Assembly (NCBI GenBank): GCA_029557025.1
Contig: JAKPRU010001016.1
Span: 1 to 7,958 of the forward strand
Direction: 5' to 3'
Origin: Candidatus Omnitrophota bacterium
Lineage (GTDB): Bacteria > Hinthialibacterota > Hinthialibacteria > Hinthialibacterales > JAKPRU01
Length of the DNA: 7,958 nucleotides
The notes below the pieces were generated by a model that did no database searches, had not been told where the DNA came from, and worked only from the letters and a program-made list of their open reading frames with translations. This document shows, piece by piece, positions 5,035 to 7,958 of this stretch (positions are counted from its first letter, which is position 1; every line of letters begins with the position of its first letter). The position numbers and the translations under genes are program-made.

Positions 5035-7034
5035 CCCGTGCGTGGAAAATTCGTCCTTATGATTCGGATCGGACCGATTATCTGGCTGCGGATCTTTCCA
5101 TTTCCCCGCTGATCGCCCGTCTTCTGGTCCAGCGTGGGATTACCGAAACCGAAGATGCGCGGACTTTCCTGAATCCATCCCAGGATGTGTTTCATTCCCC
5201 CTTCCTGTTCAACGGAATGGAGCAGGCTGTCGAGCGTATCGCCCGGGCTAGAGAGCAAAACGAGCGCGTGTTGATTCACGGCGACTACGATGTGGACGGG
5301 ATCACGGGAACCGCCATCCTTCTGGAGACTCTGTGGGAATTGGGGCTGGATGTGGAGTATTACCTTCCGCACCGGATCGATGAGGGATACGGAGTCAGCA
5401 TCGACCGAATCGCCGAGTTCGCGGGGCAATTCCAATTGATGATCACGGTGGACTGCGGGACCACCTCAACCGAAGAGATTGCGCTGGCCCGTGAAAAAGG
5501 CATGGATGTGATTGTCACAGACCACCATCGTTCGGGGAAGGCCATTCCCGCTGCGATTGCTGTTCTCAATCCGATCCTCGAGCAGGAAGAATACCCGTTT
5601 CGTGATCTCGCCGGTGCGGGAGTGGCGTACAAACTGGCCTGTGCGCTGCGGGAAACTCTGTTGGAGATGCCGTCCCCGGAAGAAATGGGACTGGACCTGG
5701 CCACCCTGGGGACCGTCTCGGACGTGGTCTCTCTGCTGGATGAGAATCGGACCCTGGTCAGCCGGGGAATTCCCCTCTTACGCGAGGCGGTACGTCCCGG
5801 AATCCGGGCGCTCTTGGAGGTTTCCTCGACCGATCCGAGGCGGCTTGATACGCACCAGATCGCATTCCGGATCGGCCCGCGAATTAACGCGCTGGGACGG
5901 TTGTCCGATCCGCGAAGCGCGGTGGAACTGCTTGTAACACGGGACGAGGCGCGAGCGTTCGAAATCGCCACGGAGATGCATCGCCTGAACGCCAAACGGC
6001 AGGCTCTGGAGAAACAGGTCTCATCCGATGCACAAAATCGAGTGATTCAGGCGGGACTCCTGAACAGAAATTTGCCTTTATTGATTATTGATGGCGAGAA
6101 ATGGCACCGGGGCGTACTCGGAATCGTGGCCTCTCATCTGGCGGCCCAATATGGGGTGCCCGTGATTCTCATGTCGCAGGAGGATGGAATCCTTCACGGT
6201 TCCGGGCGATCTTTGCCCTCGATGGACTTGGGAGCTGTCCTCGAGGACGCGCGTCCGCTCCTGCTTTCCGGCGGGGGACACGAGAACGCGGTGGGGCTTT
6301 CAGTGGATGTGTCGAAATATGAGGAATTGTGCGAGACACTGATCCGGGGAGCGCAAAAACGGTGGGGAGGACAAGCGGAACCGCCTCCGCTATGGCTGGA
6401 TGGGGAGCTGCCCCTGGAACAGGTAGATGACCGACTGATCGAGGACCTGGCCGCTCTTGCGCCATTCGGTCAAGGTAATCCCCCTCCGGTGTTCCTCTTC
6501 CGATGTGAGGCTTCCACTTATGGCGGACGGATTGTCGGGAACAATCATTTGAGATTGACGCTTGGGCATTCGAGAGGGCGAATTGAAGCGATCGGATACG
6601 GGATGGGAGAGCGACTTTCGCAGCTGCGCCTGGATCGTCTTCAAATAGCCGGAAGCCCGTATTTTGACGAGTATCGCAATGTCCGTTCGATTCAACTGCG
6701 GATGGTCGATGTGCGATCCGATCGGGACGATCCTGTACAGGTAAAAACCGAGCCGAATAAGCCCGAAACCACAATGAGATTGGACCGGGAACGGTTGGGA
6801 AAAATCTTTCGTCTTATTCAGAAACTGGAACATGACGGTTTTCTTTCCAGGGCTTTGTTGAATGAAAAGGCCGGGGAATTGGGAATCCGAAAGGAAGAAA
6901 TCTATCTGGCCGTGATTATTTTTGTCGAGCTGCAACTGGTACGGACCCGTGGAGATCGAATCGAACTTATCCCCTCCAAGGAGAAGCGGGACTTGTCACA
7001 ATCTACCACATTTCGTCGCCTGAATGCTACATGA
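5031..7034 (+). CDS. recJ: Single-stranded-DNA-specific exonuclease RecJ
   Basis: RecJ degrades single-stranded DNA 5' to 3' in RecFOR recombination, mismatch and base-excision repair, in the cytoplasm. The DHH phosphoesterase core is complete: HGDYDVDG (83-90), ITVDCG (138-143), IVTDHH (161-166), AGAGVAYKL (194-202) and LGTVSDVVSL (226-235). D85, D87, D89, D140, D164, H165, H166 and D231 are the expected Mn2+ ligands or nearby conserved residues. IAFRIGPRINALGRL (277-291) follows. The DHHA1 domain has HRGVLGIVASHL (359-370), GSGRS (390-394) and GGHENAVG (415-422). The OB fold is marked by APFGQGNPPPVF (477-488). Residues 582-660 form a helical C-terminal extension like that of Bacillus RecJ and unlike the shorter E. 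coli protein. At 667 residues the length is normal. The start is supported by homology from residue 1 onward and by the ATGA overlap with the preceding gene; its own Shine-Dalgarno is weak (AGGA, about 13 nt upstream), consistent with translational coupling. Confidence 0.97.
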   Translation: MTRAWKIRPYDSDRTDYLAADLSISPLIARLLVQRGITETEDARTFLNPSQDVFHSPFLFNGMEQAVERIARAREQNERVLIHGDYDVDGITGTAILLETLWELGLDVEYYLPHRIDEGYGVSIDRIAEFAGQFQLMITVDCGTTSTEEIALAREKGMDVIVTDHHRSGKAIPAAIAVLNPILEQEEYPFRDLAGAGVAYKLACALRETLLEMPSPEEMGLDLATLGTVSDVVSLLDENRTLVSRGIPLLREAVRPGIRALLEVSSTDPRRLDTHQIAFRIGPRINALGRLSDPRSAVELLVTRDEARAFEIATEMHRLNAKRQALEKQVSSDAQNRVIQAGLLNRNLPLLIIDGEKWHRGVLGIVASHLAAQYGVPVILMSQEDGILHGSGRSLPSMDLGAVLEDARPLLLSGGGHENAVGLSVDVSKYEELCETLIRGAQKRWGGQAEPPPLWLDGELPLEQVDDRLIEDLAALAPFGQGNPPPVFLFRCEASTYGGRIVGNNHLRLTLGHSRGRIEAIGYGMGERLSQLRLDRLQIAGSPYFDEYRNVRSIQLRMVDVRSDRDDPVQVKTEPNKPETTMRLDRERLGKIFRLIQKLEHDGFLSRALLNEKAGELGIRKEEIYLAVIIFVELQLVRTRGDRIELIPSKEKRDLSQSTTFRRLNAT

Positions 7035-7192
7035 TTTCCAATCCACGGAATCCGAATGGCTGAACATTGGTATGGGAGTTTCGGGGAAATGTAACATTTT
7101 GATAACCCGCAGCGTTCGCCCGGACTCCGGCAGGTTGAATGTCCGACGGACAGACCTTCTTACTATCAGAACGGAAGAAACAAACTATTCTC
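7035..7192. other. Intergenic stretch after recJ
   Basis: No gene is supported. Two small perfect palindromes are present: CCGGA-c-TCCGG (about 7120-7130) and TGTCCG-a-CGGACA (7140-7152). Neither is followed by a T-tract on either strand, so no intrinsic terminator for recJ is evident. They sit just upstream of the promoter at 7193 and could be operator sites, without further support. Confidence 0.4.
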
Positions 7193-7220
7193 TTGACGCA
7201 CGGACGTTTTTGTGTAAAAT
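7193..7220 (+). promoter_or_regulatory. Sigma70-type promoter for the secreted PPC protein
   Basis: TTGACG (7193-7198) and TAAAAT (7215-7220) each match the vegetative -35 and -10 consensus at 5 of 6 positions, with a 16-bp spacer containing a T-run. Transcription would start near 7227, giving a leader of roughly 115 nt. The leader contains a small bulged hairpin (TGTTCCAC with GTGGACA, 7240-7261) and two AAGGAGA sites (7314-7320 and 7328-7334); only the second is at normal distance from the ATG. Confidence 0.65.
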
Positions 7221-7342
7221 TTCTGCTGTTTGTGGGCTGTGTTCCACGGGAAGAGTGGACAGTAATTCTTTGTTACATCCCCGCACCTCACTGGTTTTTG
7301 TTATTTCATAAAGAAGGAGAGACGAGAAAGGAGAAACTCGAG

Positions 7343-7958
7343 ATGAGTTACAAAAGAGTTGTATCTGTGGTTTTCGTTGCTTTGCTTACTGTTTTTACGA
7401 TGCCGGTTATGGGAGAGACAGAACCGAATGACAGCACCTCCTCTCCAAACACAGTGGAGTTGAACGTGCCCGTATCGGGTTCGTTGGGAGCCGGGACCCC
7501 GGTTGATGTCCTGGACTTTTTCCGATTCACCACTGATTCGGACGGTCTCATTCAGATTGGGGCACGTCCCACAGCGGAACTGGACATCCATATCTGGATG
7601 CTGGATACCGATGGAAGGACCCAAATGGTTTATCGGAACAACACCGGGACAGGCGGAGATGAAGTGTTTCAGTACCAGAATCTTCGCGCGGGAACCTATT
7701 GGTTCATTGTCGGTCGTGTTTCCGGCGCAGGCGATTACACCGCCACGGTGAACTATGCCCCCACGGCGGAGATCGACCCGGAGCCTAATGATGATATTCC
7801 ACTGGCCTCCATCATTGCGGCGGAGAACGGTACCGTTCAGGGACACTTGGGCTATTATGGCTCAAAATTTACCGACCGCTACGACTATTGGAAAATCATC
7901 ACCCCCGATGACGGGCGCCTGACGCTGACCGTGAATCCGTCCGGGGATCTCAATGCCT
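7343..7958 (+). CDS. Secreted PPC-domain repeat protein (3' end outside window)
   Basis: The frame is open from ATG 7343 to the right edge (205 residues seen). A Sec signal peptide is clear: basic start (K4, R5), hydrophobic core 6-19 and a probable cleavage after G24 (PVMG|ETEP). The mature part begins with the EPND motif (27-30) of bacterial pre-peptidase C-terminal (PPC) domains, followed by the usual order: DVLDFFRF (55-62), DGLIQIGA (67-74), DIHIWMLDTDG (81-91), LRAGTYWFIV (114-123) and GAGDYTATV (128-136). A second unit starts with EPND at 147-150 and continues as YDYWKI and DGRLTLTV. PPC domains are beta-sandwiches common in secreted peptidases and large surface proteins, where they are thought to aid folding, secretion or substrate contact. 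No catalytic domain is visible before the window ends. AAGGAGA (7328-7334), 8 nt before the ATG, supports the start. Promoter at 7193-7220. Confidence 0.9.
   Translation, partial: MSYKRVVSVVFVALLTVFTMPVMGETEPNDSTSSPNTVELNVPVSGSLGAGTPVDVLDFFRFTTDSDGLIQIGARPTAELDIHIWMLDTDGRTQMVYRNNTGTGGDEVFQYQNLRAGTYWFIVGRVSGAGDYTATVNYAPTAEIDPEPNDDIPLASIIAAENGTVQGHLGYYGSKFTDRYDYWKIITPDDGRLTLTVNPSGDLNA

Noticed and set aside
6169..6935. Long minus-strand ORFs within recJ (181 and 201 codons)
   Set aside because: They lie fully within the well-conserved RecJ coding frame and have Pro/Arg/Ser-rich, non-protein-like composition.
7301..7846. Minus-strand ORF of 181 codons opposite the PPC protein
   Set aside because: The plus-strand frame has a promoter, ribosome site, signal peptide and PPC motifs; the opposite frame shows none of these.

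Overview
The window is a moderately GC-rich bacterial chromosome segment (metagenome-like, possibly from an uncultured phylum) with compact operons and good Shine-Dalgarno sequences. No rRNA, tRNA, CRISPR array, transposase or integrase is visible. A predicted secreted PPC-repeat protein, paired small heat-shock proteins and a Bacillus-like long RecJ do not fix the phylum, so no taxon is assigned.

Left half, minus strand. Two short operons run leftward. The first (positions 2445 to 1562) encodes two different Hsp20/alpha-crystallin chaperones and ends in a strong intrinsic terminator (stem 1496-1538). Its leader can fold over the first Shine-Dalgarno in a ROSE-like way (2451-2508), which would suit heat control by an RNA thermometer. 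The second operon (1403 to beyond base 1) encodes a TIM-barrel sugar isomerase/epimerase of the tagatose/psicose epimerase type, followed 21 bp later by a YggT-like membrane protein cut by the window edge.

Middle, plus strand. Positions 2850-4585 hold a two-gene cassette that I recognise as a recurring but unnamed pair. The first gene is broken by an in-frame TGA, a probable one-base deletion and a 10-bp tandem duplication that restores the frame. The second (371 aa, TPR-like N-terminus, small beta-rich C-terminus) is intact and starts inside the first gene's stop codon (ATGA overlap). A 14-bp direct repeat lies on each side of the cassette (2698-2711 and 4647-4660). This is the best candidate in the window for an undescribed system, here with a decayed first component.

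Right half, plus strand. A small single-pass membrane protein (GTG start at 4687) overlaps recJ by ATGA and is probably translationally coupled to it. RecJ (667 aa) is complete, with all DHH/DHHA1 motifs. After a 308-bp gap containing a good sigma70-type promoter (7193-7220), a secreted PPC-domain protein begins and runs off the right edge.
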